Assembly: GCA_019787685.1 (NCBI GenBank)
Contig: JAHNUO010000003.1
Coordinates: 930,001-994,000 of the forward strand
Reading direction: 5' to 3'
Length of the DNA: 64,000 nt
Source of the DNA: Chiua virens
Taxonomy: Eukaryota; Basidiomycota; Agaricomycetes; Boletales; Boletaceae
Position numbers and translations under genes: made by a program. This document shows positions 10,850-24,120 of the stretch, piece by piece. A model generated the notes under the pieces. It was not told where the DNA came from. It ran no database searches and was given only the letters and a program-made list of their open reading frames with translations. The first letter of the stretch is position 1; every line of letters starts with the position of its first letter.

Positions 10850-13800
10850 ATGGGCACTACGACCGCACCCCGTAGAGGCGTATGGGAGCCTCTACCGCTC
10901 ATCGTATACGGTTATGCAGTCCACCCACTCTCCTCATCCAAGCGCGATACACGCATATCCAACCGACGCCCAATGTCGACCATCACCGAGGTCTCAGACG
11001 GCGACGTCGGCGGTCACAGAGACGTCGTATCACTCGAGGTCGGCGACGAAATCTACGCCTTTGAAAAGTACACCCCACGGGCCAAGGAAGTAGAGGGCAT
11101 CTGGTATCGCGGGTGCGTCCGCCCCATCACCCCGCCCGGTTGATGCTCACCCGGCCATTGTTTTAGATACGTCGTCTGCACAGCTCGTCGACCACCTCCA
11201 CTCGCCTGGTCCGATCCCTCCAATTCCACCAAAGCACCCCTCAGGGCAGACGAACCCCAGCAAGTCTTCATCGGCATTTTCCCCGCATCGCACATCTTTC
11301 CTCGCGACGAGTTATCAGATGCGGAAGGTCGTTTACCAGATCTAGTCACTTCCTTGACCAACAACTCGACCTCGGCCACTACTACCACTGCCTCGCAACC
11401 AAATGGTGCGTCTCACGTCGCCGATTACCTCGCTCAGTGGAAGCGGGAGTATGCCAACTCGGGGCCCGAACATCCCGTACGAGACCGCGAGCGCGACCCT
11501 GTCAAAGACAAGGATCGCGAAAAAGACGCTCCCGAGGACGAGCGCAAGTCGTTCAAGCTCCCTCCACCCCCAGACCAGGCCAAATCGTCCCGTGCCGCGG
11601 TCACGGTATATCCCGCTAGCATTTATTCCACTGCACCGTCTGAAGAAGTGCTGAAAGCCCTCCCACCCCGACCCTCTCTCAAGTCTGGCGACGATACCGC
11701 CTCTGGTTCCATACAGCCTATCATCGACGAAATTGCGTCTGCGTTGAGGGAATGGCATAGCCTGATGTTTCTCTACTTGGCTCAACGACAATATCCGCTC
11801 TTCCACACAGTCAAAATTCACATCGAAGCGCTACACCTTGGCCGAAGACAACTCCTCGCCCAAACCTTGAGCGCCGAGGAAACGACGTCGTTGAGGAGAG
11901 ACTGCGTCGCACGGCTGGTGGCTGGTAACATGGTTCAAGATTTGGACATCATTGTCAGACATCCTACTTGGGGAGCGCTTGTCACTGTCGATGTCGAAGG
12001 CGAGGTCGATCCCCGAAGCTGGGTTAGTGCTGTCAGGATGTACGCCATGCAAACCGCATTGGCATACATGAACGTCCCAACGGACCACCTCAACCTGTCC
12101 AAAACCACGCAAGCGGAACACTATTCTCATTCAGCGCCGGTCCCGACGCCAGCACACTCTGCTTTCCCAGATGTCACTCGACCTCGTCATTCATCTCGTC
12201 TCGTCGGCTCTCTCGCTCTTCCGACCTTCTCGGGTAGCATTAGCGCCAAACCTTCTCCTGCGAAATTCCATCACATCTTCCTTGACCTCCGCGCTTTCGT
12301 CGCCTCCTTCTGTGCACCAGGCGAAGTGGCTGAACTGTTTTTCTCCATCTACAAACATTCAGATAACCCGCGATTCGTGACCGAAGATTGCTGTGTCGTG
12401 CTCAATCATAACGGTGTCGTCGCTCGAGAAGGTGGCTCAACGACACGTGCCCGCACGCTCTTCATCGATATCGCACAAAGCGATGCGCAAGATACTTTAT
12501 TTTTAGTATGCAGGATCATTCGCAACGGAGCCTATGAAGATGGCCTCGAGTATTAGCTCTGGTTTGCCTAGCTTGGAAGGTAGCAGACGAAGACCATCGG
12601 AATCGTCGATCTCTCTTGTCGAGGCGCCAGGAACGATGCGTAATCCAAACGCGGCGCTCAATCAAGGGTCTCTTGACACTCCCAACTACCGTCGTCCATT
12701 TGGTTGTGCAGTGCTTGAGTTGACTCAATTGAGCAAGATGGTAGCTGAGGGGTCGGATGTATCCCCTATGCGCGAACACGCGATGCCGATTTATGTCCCG
12801 GCTAACGAAGCATTGTTCTCCATGCTTCATCAGGATATCATTGCAAACAACTCCAGAGAATATGAAAAATCTTCCAGGTAATTGCGCATTCCTTTTGGGC
12901 TACGAGCGGGGATTGACACTTTGCAGGGCCGAGATGCTTGCAGTGTCCGTCAAGATCTTCCGTGGGGATGCGTCCACGATCATCAGAGAGAATATGTCTC
13001 TTTTGCAGGATATTCCCCTCACTCTCCGCCTTGGCTTCCCTGACGTTGTATTTCCGGGTGATATCCGTAACGAACTTTATGTCAAGTTATGGTCTGGAGA
13101 GTTCCCTGCATCTCACGCCCAATCGGCGCGTCTCAGTATGGTCAACTTTGCGCGTCCCGGGCCAGTTGCTCAGAATGTGGAGGTTACCATCGAGGTTCGG
13201 GATTCCTCTGGTTCTATAGTAGAGAATGGGATCTCTCTCGGATCTAGCGAACCACCTGTGACACAATTCCACTCGATGGTGTTCGCACGCAACAATCAAC
13301 CAACATACGGGGAGCTCATTAAACTTCAGCTACCTCTCCGGGGTGTGCCCGATTGGCATCTATTCTTCACGTTTAGGAACAGGAGTGGGAACCGTGCTTT
13401 GGGGCCAGAGCGTCCCTTTGCGTTTGCGTTCCAACCATTGTTCCCTGGCCAAGGGGCGTTCTTAGAAGATGGTAGCCACACCTTGGTATTGTACAAAGCG
13501 GACAGACTGGCACAAATCACTCCAGAAATGTATCTGTCATCGTCGCCTTGGGTCACACCCAGTCAGCGCCCAGACCAACCGTCCATTTCCCCTGATCTCC
13601 AGAGGCTCGCCCCTCCTCTCCGCGACACCCTCATCATCCGCTCTTCCCTCTGCTCCACCAAGTTTACTCAAAATCCCGTGTTACTCAGTCTTCTCAAGTG
13701 GGAACGGATACAAGACAAGGAGCTACTCTCTACCGTGCTCAGCAAGTTCACCTTCGTTGGTGAAGGCGAAATTGTCAAGTTTTTGCGCGACATTTTCGAC

Positions 13801-16800
13801 TCGCTGTTCGGCATTCTTGTCTCTCAAACGAACCAATCTGGGGAGATGGATCATCTCGTGTTCAATGCACTTGTCACGGTACTCGGAATCGTCCAGGACA
13901 GAAGATTCAGTAACTTTCAACCCGTGTTGGATGTATACATTGAACAACACTTCAACTGTGCCAATGCGTCTTCTCATATAATGAGATCGATGGATAGGCT
14001 GTTGAGAAATCCTACCGGCACGGACACAGCATCTCCTCTCAGAGCAGCGCTGAAAGTATGGCATTATATTTTCAAGTTCATCACTCGTGCACGGGAATTG
14101 CAAAAGTCCACTGAGCTTGGGATGTCGGGCGGAGCAACTGCCGAACACCTAGAGGCAACGTTCAAGAAGGAAGTCCGGACACATCTGACAGAGGTCAATC
14201 GCATGATGGCGACCAACTCACCCGATATCATCGGCACGCAGACAATCGCCTTGCAAAACTTTACATCTATATTCCCCGAACTCGCCAAAGTACTTTCGAC
14301 CATCGAGCTCGTCACTGTCGCAACGAACTTTGCCAACGCGATATCCAATGCCAAGGGCAAAATCGTTATGTGGCGGCTTATCATGTACTTGCAGATTGTG
14401 AAAGGTTTCCTGTTCGACGAGCCACAATCGCGAACCCTACTCGTCCAGGCTGTCGTGCTATGGATCAAGCCATACTTTGGTCGCTATGACGAGTTTACGC
14501 AGGCGCAGCCAGGGGACTCGGACAATGCCAAGGATGCCTCGCGTGTCAGTTGGTTGGAGTCTGTGCGGTTGTGCGTGACGATTCTCGCTGTCATGTTGGA
14601 TAGGCTCCAGCAGCAATTGGTTTCCTCGACGGTGCTTTCGGACCGTGTCCTATTCAGACAAGAGCAGGACAACGTGGAGTACCTCTTAATGTTGTTGCCC
14701 AGGTGAGCGTAGTTCTCGAAACGAAAGTACTCCTACTCACGATTTTCTTTAGGCTCTTAGATTCATACCGAGAGTTCCAAAATCCCGTTAATCACCGTGC
14801 CATTGAACGTACAAAGACCCACTCGACCAGCCCCGCGCCAGTACCAGTTACATTCCCAGAATCCTACCCATTCTCTCTCATGGCATCACTGCCAAGCTCA
14901 CCCCGGAATTCCGCCAGCGCGGCCAATATTATTGAGGACCCTAATACCTTCAATCCCGGTTTGGGCGAGACCGCTATCGTCCTCCTGGCCCTCATCCTAT
15001 CCGCACCCACAAAGCACATATACAATTTCCTGGAGTCGAGTTATGACATCGAGGGGAAGGACAATTTTGCTGCACTTTTGACGCAGTTCTTCAGAGTCGC
15101 GACCTCGATTCTTGACAATGACGCATGGCCGAGCACGTGGCTCAACGTGAACATCTTGGCGCACAAGGTTCTGATCAAGATGATGGATCCAGTCTCAACG
15201 CTTCTGAAATCGATTTTCATCCCGTCCCCGTCCGCTACTGAAGAGTTCAAGTCCGAGCTTTGGCGTGATGCATTCCATATGCTGTTCAAGCTGCTCTCTT
15301 CCGATCAACTTGTAATTGAAGACTTCACTGCACAGGTGTGTCGTTTGGTTCATTTCTTGATTTGTAGTTCAGTATGGTGTTGTAGAAACGTCGTGCTGTC
15401 TGGCGGCTCGGTGGTGATATTCGCGGTGAAGGCGCAGATATACTGCTACGTCTCTGGGATGCCCTCTCGTGGCCAGAGAATCCAGAAGCAGAAGCATCAC
15501 AAGGAGTGAGTACTTGTTGATATCACAGATCCCGTTACTTATTTTTATTTAGGGCTATCGACCCGTGCTCAGCCCTCTCATCGGACAAATCGTGAATCTT
15601 TGTCTGAGTCATCACGATTCACTGCGCAACAATGCAGTCACCATCCTATTCGGGATGATCATCTCGGAATACCAACAGTTTGGCCACTTTGAGCAAATTG
15701 AAAACGAGTTGGTGAGGAAGTTGGACTCGCTGTTCATGTCCCAGTCCAAGGGCGACGACATATCGCGTGCCTTCTTCATCGCACACTTGCGGCAGTTATT
15801 TGATTCTGAGGAGGTGGACGACACACTCCGAGAACGAGTGTCGACCTTTTTGGATTGCGTAGATGCGTTCCTCAAACTCTTGCTTAGTCTTCGCAATCTA
15901 CCCGAGGGTGAAGAATTTGCCGACGACCGGGTCATTGCCACGGTATGTCCACACCAAAATATTCGCGATCACCTTCCTCACACTCCTAATAGCTAAGATT
16001 GATGAACTTTATTCGAGAGATTGGTCGAGAAGAAATGTACATCAAATATGTGCACCAACTCGTCAACGTAAGCGAAAGGAGAATCTATGTGTTTTTCATG
16101 TTCACCACTCACAGGCCCACTTGCAATCGCAAAATTATGTGGAAGCTGCACTTACTCTCAAGTTGCATTCCGACCTCCATGAATGGGATCTATACTCCTT
16201 CGTTCCACCTATGGAAGATCTTGGATTACCACAGCAATCCCAGTTCCACCGCAAAGAGACACTCTGTCTCCTGATCCTTGATTACCTTGGTGCGTACATT
16301 TCATGCTTCAGACGAGTTGGATGTTGACACGCAATAACATCATAGGCAAAGGGAAGGCGTACGAGAGCGCGATTGATATATGCAAAGAACTAGCGAAACA
16401 ACATGCCGAAGTGACATTCAACTAGTATGTTTTAGACTTGGATTTTTTTGCCATGAGCGGTACTCAAGCTGACGTGTGCACAGCACCCGCTTGGCGGAGA
16501 TCCTGAGACATCAGGCCACATTGTTAGAGCACATTATTACCGACCAACGTTACTATCCCGACTATTTCCGCGTCGCATTCTTTGGCGAATTCCCAGATGC
16601 GATACGCAGCAAACAGTTCATAGTACGCTCATGACTTATCACGCAATCTACTGCTGACCGACTCGCCTTACCCAGTATCGAGGCTTCGAGTGGGAAAAGT
16701 ACGGCGCATTCTGTGAACGCATGCTTAACAAGCACCCTGGGGCTCAACTACTCAAGACGCCCGGAGATCCGCCAGTGGATGTTCGGTTCGGGACCGATCA

Positions 16801-17931
16801 ATATATACAGGTCATCTCCGTTTCTCCGGAACCGAATCGTACACTGGCGATTTTCACCTGCCCGGATGTGCCTCCAACGATACGCAGCTATTATGAACAC
16901 AGGCAAGTGCTTGACATATCCGATTGGCAATGTTGCGCTGAACGCTCTCGCAATAGCTCTGTCCATATCTTCAGTAGCAGCCGACCCATTACCAAAACCG
17001 ATCAAAACGGCAATGAAGAAGTGTGGCTCGAAAAAACCTGCTACACCACCGAGCAGGCTTTCCCCACCGTCCTCCGTAGATCCGACATTACGGAATGGGA
17101 AGTAGTGGAGATCTCGCCTGTAGATCACGCACATAATGAGGTGGAACAAAAGACCCGGGAACTCGACTCGCTTCACTTGAGATACTCAGCGCTTGCCAAG
17201 ACTGCCCAGATCTTTTCTACCAATGCATTGTCCATGACGTTGAATAGTGCCGTAGACCCTCCTTCGGAGAGCATCCCTGCATACCGGGAAGCCTTTTTCA
17301 ATCTCTCCTATATCACACGGCACTCGGACAGAGAAGAACAAGTGGAGCGGTTACGAACCGTGATCGACGACCACGTAAGTCCATGAACGCATGGTTCCAA
17401 ATGAAGACAACAATCAACTTCATTTCATTCCATAGGTTCGCGTGATCGACAGCTGCCTCAAACTCCACGGTCAAATCTGTCCACCAGAGATGCTCCGATT
17501 CCACCAAACAATGGAAGAACTCTTTCAGGAAAAACTTTGCCGAGGAAATCGGGCGTATTGGGGCGCAGGGTGGATTCGAGGACGCCTCGCCCCCGACGTA
17601 CGCGCGCGTCAACGACCAGGCGTCGTTGCCCGAGGACGCGTCCGTGCAGCGGATCCTGTCGTCGAGCGGTCAGTCTGGTTTACCTGCGCTCACGCTGAGC
17701 ACGACGGTCCCGCCGCAGCCCGTGTCGCCGTTCTTGTCCCCGCGCGAGAGGGAACATGGGGCGGAGCTGCCGTCCCCTGTCAAGCGCACGCCGCTGCAGC
17801 TCCATGCGGCGCATGTCGCTCGTCATGGGATCAACGGAATGTCGATGGGATGGCGCCAGGAGGCGGTGGGGAGCGATCCGGGGTCTCCAGCGCAATTCGT
17901 TGATCACGGTCGGGAATGGGACATTCTGTGA
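10850..17931 (+). CDS. DOCK-family guanine nucleotide exchange factor (DHR-1/C2 and DHR-2)
   Basis: A very large multi-exon gene. The N-terminus has an SH3-like segment (VVSLEVGDEIYAFEKY, then VFIGIFPASHIFPRDEL across the intron at 11113-11166). A helical region leads to the C2-like DHR-1 domain (LYVKLWSGEFP, SMVFARNNQPTYGELIKLQLP). An armadillo-like middle and the DHR-2 catalytic region follow (HLQSQNYVEAALTLKLHSDLHEWDL, YYPDYFRVAFFGEFP, YRGFEWEKYGAFCERML). The C-terminal tail is Pro-rich. DHR-2 activates Rac/Cdc42-type GTPases in actin and polarity control. About a dozen short introns are evident; one near 16905 has a GC donor (GCAAGT). Single extra bases occur at 12532/12533 (gcC/T) and 17534/17535 (aaA/C). 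No other GEF family combines these features, so the call is firm, although the exact exon list is not fully worked out. Confidence 0.9.
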
Positions 17932-18416
17932 CTGCCCCCTCTGGCGCGTCGATCGTCATGTCCACCGTGGGCAGTATTAAAGGTCGGTTCTCCCGCTTTG
18001 GAAGCCTCAGGTCAGGTCGCAAGGGATGATCGAACGGAACCATAGAATGATTTGTAATGACGAGCATGACGGCGTCATGACTTGATTTGTTTTACATGTA
18101 GTATACCTAGTACACTTATTTCGTCTCCCCCGTTTTTATTTTTTCCCAAACTTTATGTCCGTTTCCACTAAAATCTCTACTTGAAATTGTTTTATTGTAC
18201 GCATACCCTCAATGACATTATAAGGATACTCATCAGGTCACGCAAACATGGACAAGGAAACGAAAGCGGTGAGCGGTATTGCGCTGGATGCAAAAAGCAC
18301 ATGGAGAAAACCAGTCAAGAAGACAACCAGAGAAAATGGGTGGGGAAATATCGATACAGCATGAGAGGAGCAAGCTAGATACATAAAGCATAATAAGATG
18401 AAATCGAACGCGTATA
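17932..18416. other. Intergenic, convergent 3' ends of DOCK and MedA-like genes
   Basis: About 485 bp between two converging genes, A/T-rich with T-runs (CCCCCGTTTTTATTTTTTCC near 18128). It probably holds both 3' UTRs and poly(A) sites. No gene seen. Confidence 0.5.
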
Positions 18417-20330
18417 TTATGCGCGTTGAGTTGCTGGTACCGCACTCGCGCCATGTGCCTGGAACTCGTACGGGTCGTACGGGTCGACGGGGTACAAGAG
18501 CGTTGGGTAAAGGTCAGTGGACTCTGCCTTCTGCAGAGTCTGGGTTGTATCCATAGGGTGGCGCAAACATGGGTTCCTGGGGGGACACGAGCATGAGGTC
18601 GTTGGTGGTGGGTGTCGCCCAGTCGTGTTGAGGATTTCCGAGAAAACAGGTATCGTGCGCCAGCATACCTGGCGAATCGGCGGTATACATGGACTGGAGT
18701 GGGGCCGAGGAGGGGTGAGGGACTCCGTAGAAAATGTCTGGATCCGGGTAGAACCTCTGTACGTTATCCGTGTCGAGGTAGACGGGTTGTAGCTGTCCTT
18801 CCTGCAGTGAATGTCGACGATGCATATTCGGAGATGGATCCGAAATGCATTCGGAAGAGAACTGCGCAAGCTGGATGACGGGCGAGAACGTGGGAAAGGT
18901 ACATGGCATTCAAGCGCGCAGTCGGGTGGTAGTTGGATAGAGTTATCACTGTACAAGACAGCAGATGAAGGACCAGTGGGCGCCTCTGGTGGCAGCATTG
19001 CGCTGATGGAGGAGATGGGACTTCATCCCTGAGAGAGGTGGTAGTTGCGGGAGCATGACATAGGGACTATATGAAATGCCAGCGGATGGATTAATGGGGG
19101 TCAGGAATACGCTATCACGGAAGTACTTACGTATTTTGAAAGAATCTTGTCCAGCGCGTGGGGTAGAAGTTTCCACTCAAACACTTTGACATCCTTCTCT
19201 ATCTTTCGTGGCTTTGGGTCGGGGAAGTCCATGATACGCTGGAAGAAAGCTTCGAACCCCGGTCTGGTCTTCGATACGGTGGTAGGACGAAGGCCTTCTA
19301 AATTTCTGCGAATGCGATTTTTCTCGTCGACTTCGAAATCAGCATCGACAAGCCGCTGAAGCAAGTGGATGATATCAACCTGAGGTTACCCAACACGAAT
19401 CTGTTTCTGAGCGGTAAATGCATGAGATGACGATGTCCTCGGGGTCATACTCGGCTTGGGTGATGGACTCGGCAGAAACGATGAGCCTGTTACAATGTTG
19501 CAAGCGGCGAAAACGGACGAGTCTGCGGCCCGCAGTTAATTCTGATTCGTCCCAACCAAAGGTGAAGCTGTCCAAGGGAGTGGTGATATCGAGGATGACG
19601 GTGTCTTCTTGTTCGGAACCCATCTGCCGCGACGCACGCCTGAGAGCTTGGGTGACAGGCTGGGCATGGGGACGGGAACCCTGAGAACCATACTCTGAAT
19701 CGGATGAGGGAGGGGTTTGTGGTTGACTGTAGGGACTATGGCGCTTGGACGAGCGGTCCACGCCTTCGCCAGAAACCAAGCGGATAGTCGGACGAACCGG
19801 TGGATTAGTCGCTGTACGCGATGTGTGGGCGTAGGTGGGCGAGACCGGCGGCACAAGTGAATCTCCGTTATCTTTTAGTGTGTCACGTAAGAGATGGCTG
19901 AGGTAGGCAACACGCCCACAAAGAACCTACCGATATCGTTATAAACAAAGTCACCAAAGGTGACGGAATCGACGACTGTGTTTTCCTTGTCGACGGCTTG
20001 TATGGTCAGGGGTACCATGGCGGAGGCAGACTTTTGCTTTACAAAGGAAGGCGCGTGGCCGACGAGCTGCCAGTGGCCATAGCCAGGGGAGTCTATTTCG
20101 CGAACCTGAGTGCTGACGGCGCGACGGCCGACGACGAGACGGATGTGGATGCCGATTGCAAGGTCAGCCTTGCAGGTGAAATTTACGGAGATGAGGGTGC
20201 CTTGGTCGCCCTCGCCGGGGGAGTAGCTCATGACCCAGAGGAGGTCGACGGTGGAGCAGGCGAGGCGGGCGAGATGGGCAGCGGGGTCGCGGGGGGCGAT
20301 GTTCTGTGCGGCTGTGGTTAGGGAGAGCAT
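18417..20330 (-). CDS. medA: MedA (medusa)-like developmental regulator, DUF7082 type
   Basis: The N-terminal region (exon 20330-19931) has an immunoglobulin/IPT-like fold pattern (SYSPGEGDQGTLISVNF and VDSVTFGDFVYND). After an intron at 19930-19872 and a Ser/Pro linker comes the strongly conserved block GRRLVRFRRLQHCNRL, YDPEDIVISCIY, then NRIRRNLEGLRP, FFQRIMDFPDPKPR and KVFEWKLLP. I recognise this as the core of the Aspergillus MedA family, nuclear regulators of conidiophore development and adhesion. One extra base at 19380/19381 (tcA/G) separates two halves of the conserved block. The 3' exon, after an intron near 19131-19068, encodes a low-complexity tail and needs further single-base corrections, so its exact reading is uncertain. 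In a basidiomycete the role need not be conidiation. Confidence 0.72.
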
Positions 20331-20770
20331 GTGTAGGGGAGGGAGGAGGATGGGATGCGCATGTGGGGAGGAGTGAAGAGGTCTCGATTTAAATTAGGCC
20401 AGGAAGGGAATTATGTCGATCATAGAAAGCGGGGTACGAATTTGTACCTGCGAATAGACAATGAAATATTCCATATAAATTGAATAATAAATCAACACAA
20501 AAGCAGCCATCGGGTTCCTTGATCTCGGCCAATAAGATCGCCAGGGGGGTTACCACCTGATTCTCGTTGACATACTATGCCATCGCGGAGCAAATAAAGT
20601 TTCCCGCGTTCTGGACCCAAACAAAACGAGAAATACCTCTTCCATAACACGTAATTAGGAACTCGTCCCCGAGAACTCGCTTTTCGCCACGTGCGTCGTA
20701 AACCCCCCTTGTCCTTTTTTTCTCATCGGCACACTCCGACAACATTGACTTGGACACCAAAATGCAGACC
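20331..20770. other. Intergenic: MedA-like promoter and MED27 3' end
   Basis: About 440 bp. It contains the promoter of the MedA-like gene (minus strand) and the 3' UTR of MED27. An ATTTAAAT element at 20388-20395, about 60 nt upstream of the MedA-like ATG, could serve as a TATA-like box. No gene seen. Confidence 0.4.
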
Positions 20771-22068
20771 TCAATCGTACACACAAGTGGCGTGACGCGC
20801 CTCCCAGCGCCCACTGCCATGATCCGTACCATCTCCTGCATCCTCGGTCTTGACTCCCTCTGTTTCCTTCGGTACCCATACTCTTGCGACAGGGGGAATA
20901 TGTCCCTCTGCCGATAGCACCCGTTGACAGCTCGTGCACTGGTCCACAAAGAGCCCTCGGTACGACACAAGAGTATTCTGCCAAATCAAGTTTAGCGACC
21001 CAGTGACAGCAACCCCATCTATGTAAATTTACCCACCATCAGAGTTTGAACAGACACCCGCGGATGCGTCAATATCATCTTCGTAATGTGCTGCGTCAGC
21101 CCTTGAAAGGCTAAATAGTCCGATTGCTCATGAGGCAACTTCTACTTGTTTGTCCCACATATCGGGTAACATTCATGTCAGTCTGATGCGGCGTAGTGAA
21201 TAGCATGACATACCCTTTCCCTCGGTCCAAATCCGGTCACACTCTCCACGATCAGTGGCACTCTCCACGTTTGTGTGTATGAGTGATATGTATGCAGTCA
21301 ACACGTCCGGTATGATAAACCGCAGCACGACTGGGCTACCACCCTCCACATGTGATTGCCAAGCACCAGACAATGTCGTCTTAACCTTCTCCCGAGAGGA
21401 CTGCGTCCGCGACCAAATTGCCAATTTGCACCTGGTCGATACCCCCTCCGTTTCCTGCCTTGGTTCAAAGTTTATTCCACCACCGTTTCCACGGTTAAAT
21501 TCGCGCACAAACTCGACTAGTGATTCGGCCCGCAGTGGCGGTGGATCATCCTCGAAGGGCGGAAGGAGCGACAATGAACGCGGCGGTGAGGGCACAGTAG
21601 GGTTGTGGAGACCCGACGGGCGACTGTGGTCGTCTGCAGGGAACACGGAGCATCACAGCTCGCGTCGAACTTCATACCAACTTAGACGTACTTACTTGCG
21701 TTTCGAGTCTCTCTTCGAAAACAGAGACCGAGCTCGCTTTGGTCAGCGTCCTCGCTCGCCCGGGCAGCTCGCAGGGCTTCTTGGACCTTGTCGGAGGATA
21801 TCGTCTCCGCAAAGTCCTTTAACGCGCGAAAGTCATGGGTGGGCGTCGAATTAAACGTGGCTGCAAACTCCCGATCGATTGCGGGATCGAAAGGAGGAGG
21901 AAACCCGGCCAACGGAGAGCCCGACGGTGGTCTAAGGAGCAGGGTGGGCACATGCCGCAAACTTTGCAGGCGATCGTGAACTAGTGTCAGGGTCTGGATG
22001 CGATCTTGGAGGCTTGACTGGTCCGAACTTGCAGTCTGGGTCGTCACGGTACTCGGTACGGTGTCCAT
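20771..22068 (-). CDS. MED27: Mediator complex subunit 27 (MED27)
   Basis: Subunit of the Mediator tail/upper tail, bridging activators and RNA polymerase II. The N-terminal coiled region starts at the ATG at 22068 (MDTVPSTV, then LQDRIQTLTLVHDRLQSL). The middle has LRFIIPDVLTAYISL and, after correction, ATIVESVTGFGPRE. The C-terminal zinc-binding region is YRGLFVDQCTSCQRVLSAEG, PPVARVW and RHATC, the diagnostic MED27 ending. Introns follow RETRNA, GPRE and VSVQTLM, all GT-AG. One extra base at 21253/21254 (acT/G) breaks the frame just before VESVTGFGP. The neighbouring MedA-like gene is on the same strand but separately spaced. The C-terminus makes this identification strong. Confidence 0.83.
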
Positions 22069-23652
22069 GGGTTGGGGTGCGTGCAAAGTGACTAACAAGT
22101 GGCTGTGCTGTGATTCAGACCCTGAACGCCACTGGCAAGTAGACCTCGAACATGACGACGGCGGCGCAACACACCGCCGCCAATAAGTCGAGGTACTTCG
22201 CTGACCTATCCGGTCACCGGCGTGGCGCTCAGCATGGACATCAAGTTTTATCCGGAACGACAATTCTAGAACTTAACGGTATACCTCTCTACCAGACGCG
22301 ACCGCAGATGGCCAACACCGGAGCTTCTGCTGTCCGCCACAGCACACCAACGACACTCCTGGGCATTGGCATGATGTCCATTGTTAATTTATTCCGTGAC
22401 AATCAAAAAGTCCCCCAGCCTGGACATTCTCCATTGGGGAACTGCCCCTGGTAAGGGTACACAATGTCAATGGCATACGTCTCGCCAGCTTCATTCCAAG
22501 ATGAATGGACAACGACAGTTGATCGGATATAATATTCTTAATTTCCCGTACTGTACTTGCGGAATGCATCTATTGACAGTGCTCCGAGTCTGATACTCGA
22601 TCTCGTAGTAGCATCACATATGCATTGTCAACCGGTACGGATGATAACCGTTATCTTAGCACCATCCTGAGGACCATACCAGTGATCCGTCTTGACTCAC
22701 GCACCCTGAGGATCACGCCACCTTCATATCGTAAATAACTACTGGCAACATTCTGTTCACTTGAGTTAGTTCTTGTATGTTTGTGTTTTCCCCTGGACCC
22801 ACAACACAATCTGCGGACCGGTGGATCCATGTGGTCGTTTGTGGGTGACTGTGACATGTCAGAGTAAATCGAAAAGATCCATGTATGCTTGAGCAAATCG
22901 AGCGAGGCGACTAACGGTGCCGTGTTCGACTGAAAATTAATCTGATCCGACGGCTTATCAGATATTATCGTTCGTTTCATCGATCTATCGATCAATATTC
23001 AGTCGTCGACTCTTACTCATCGCTGCTTATTAAGTCAGGAGAGCGTTAAGTTCTGTCAGTTACCCACCCAGAGAAGAAGAATCAAAACGAGCTTATATTA
23101 CAAGACGTAAAAGCTCCAGGAGATCGCACCGTAGTCACCTAGTCTGATCTTAAAACCGATGGCTTCAAGATACGCATGCTTATGGCAGAGATGACGACCG
23201 GCACCACCTGCAAGAGTTGCATTCATGGCATAATGAATACATCTTCAGGTACAACGTTTTCCTACGGATAGAAGTTGCTTCAGGTCAACAACGATACCAG
23301 CTGCATGGGCAAGATCACCATGAAGGGGAAAACATCCCGCGAACAATGAAGCGATTGATCCGATTCGTTCAACGTACAATTTCGTTTGCAATCCTACGGA
23401 TGGTTCCGGCTATGGAGACGACTCTTGAACGTGTGCGCCGCTAGTCGGAAGTAATCGCTACGCTGACGAGGCCACACCAATAGCCTCGCATTTCACCGAG
23501 CAGAAAGCACGCGGTCGTGGCGCCGCCCATGCAGACGCAAAAGCAATGGACGTCCTTTAGGTTACGATAGATACTCATAAAGTCTACGTTGCATTCCTGG
23601 GGTACCTGAAACGTTCTGCTAGTTATCTGCGCCGTATCACATGCATAATGGT
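22069..23652. other. Gene-poor intergenic region
   Basis: About 1.6 kb with only short frames on both strands, none with a domain or a plausible exon chain. The left end must contain the MED27 promoter. No repeat, tRNA or transposon end was seen. Confidence 0.45.
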
Positions 23653-24120
23653 TCATGCCCCACTCCAAATCAGCCGCCCATTCCGATACGAGTTAGACCA
23701 AGATAAACACACCCTTGCATTGGCAGATCGCGTGCATTCTTCCAGTCCAAGTGCGGCGAGAATAGCGTTCTCTTGGCCTATCCGATAATCGCCACGCCCA
23801 AGCCACACGCCAACATCGGTGAACTCCCCATTGGCCGATTCGCTGAACGGGCCAGCGATAAGACTATCGTAGAAATTGGATGTGGCGGTGGCTTGAGCTG
23901 CTGAAATGAGTTCGTGCATGAATTGCAAGGACGAGGCATCAGGCAGGGGGATGTGTGCGGCGACGAGGGTGGAGGCAGAAGGGACGAATGTCGGCAACGA
24001 TGACGAGATGGCGTCCCGAAAAGATCCGTGAGGGTGGTAGAGCGCGGTGAGAGTGTTGGCGGTTGCTGTGTCGAGCGAGGAATCGCGTACGGCAGTCTGT
24101 AAGGAGACTGAATCCATCAT
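23653..24120 (-). CDS. Hypothetical protein, up to 155 aa
   Basis: Not recognised. The ATG at 24120 (MM) opens a frame with balanced protein-like composition: a Ser/Thr-rich start, a predicted helix (SSLQFMHELISAAQATATSN), then GVWLGRGDYRIGQENAILAALGLEE. It has no signal peptide and no membrane span. The last 25 residues may not be real, because a possible splice donor (GTGTGT) follows SANAR near 23715 and the composition changes there. It stands alone in a gene-poor stretch. Confidence 0.4.
   Translation of the reverse strand: MMDSVSLQTAVRDSSLDTATANTLTALYHPHGSFRDAISSSLPTFVPSASTLVAAHIPLPDASSLQFMHELISAAQATATSNFYDSLIAGPFSESANGEFTDVGVWLGRGDYRIGQENAILAALGLEECTRSANARVCLSWSNSYRNGRLIWSGA

Noticed and set aside
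20575..20984. Additional small genes at the 3' end of MED27
   Set aside because: These frames overlap the MED27 zinc-binding exon in other frames and lack independent support.
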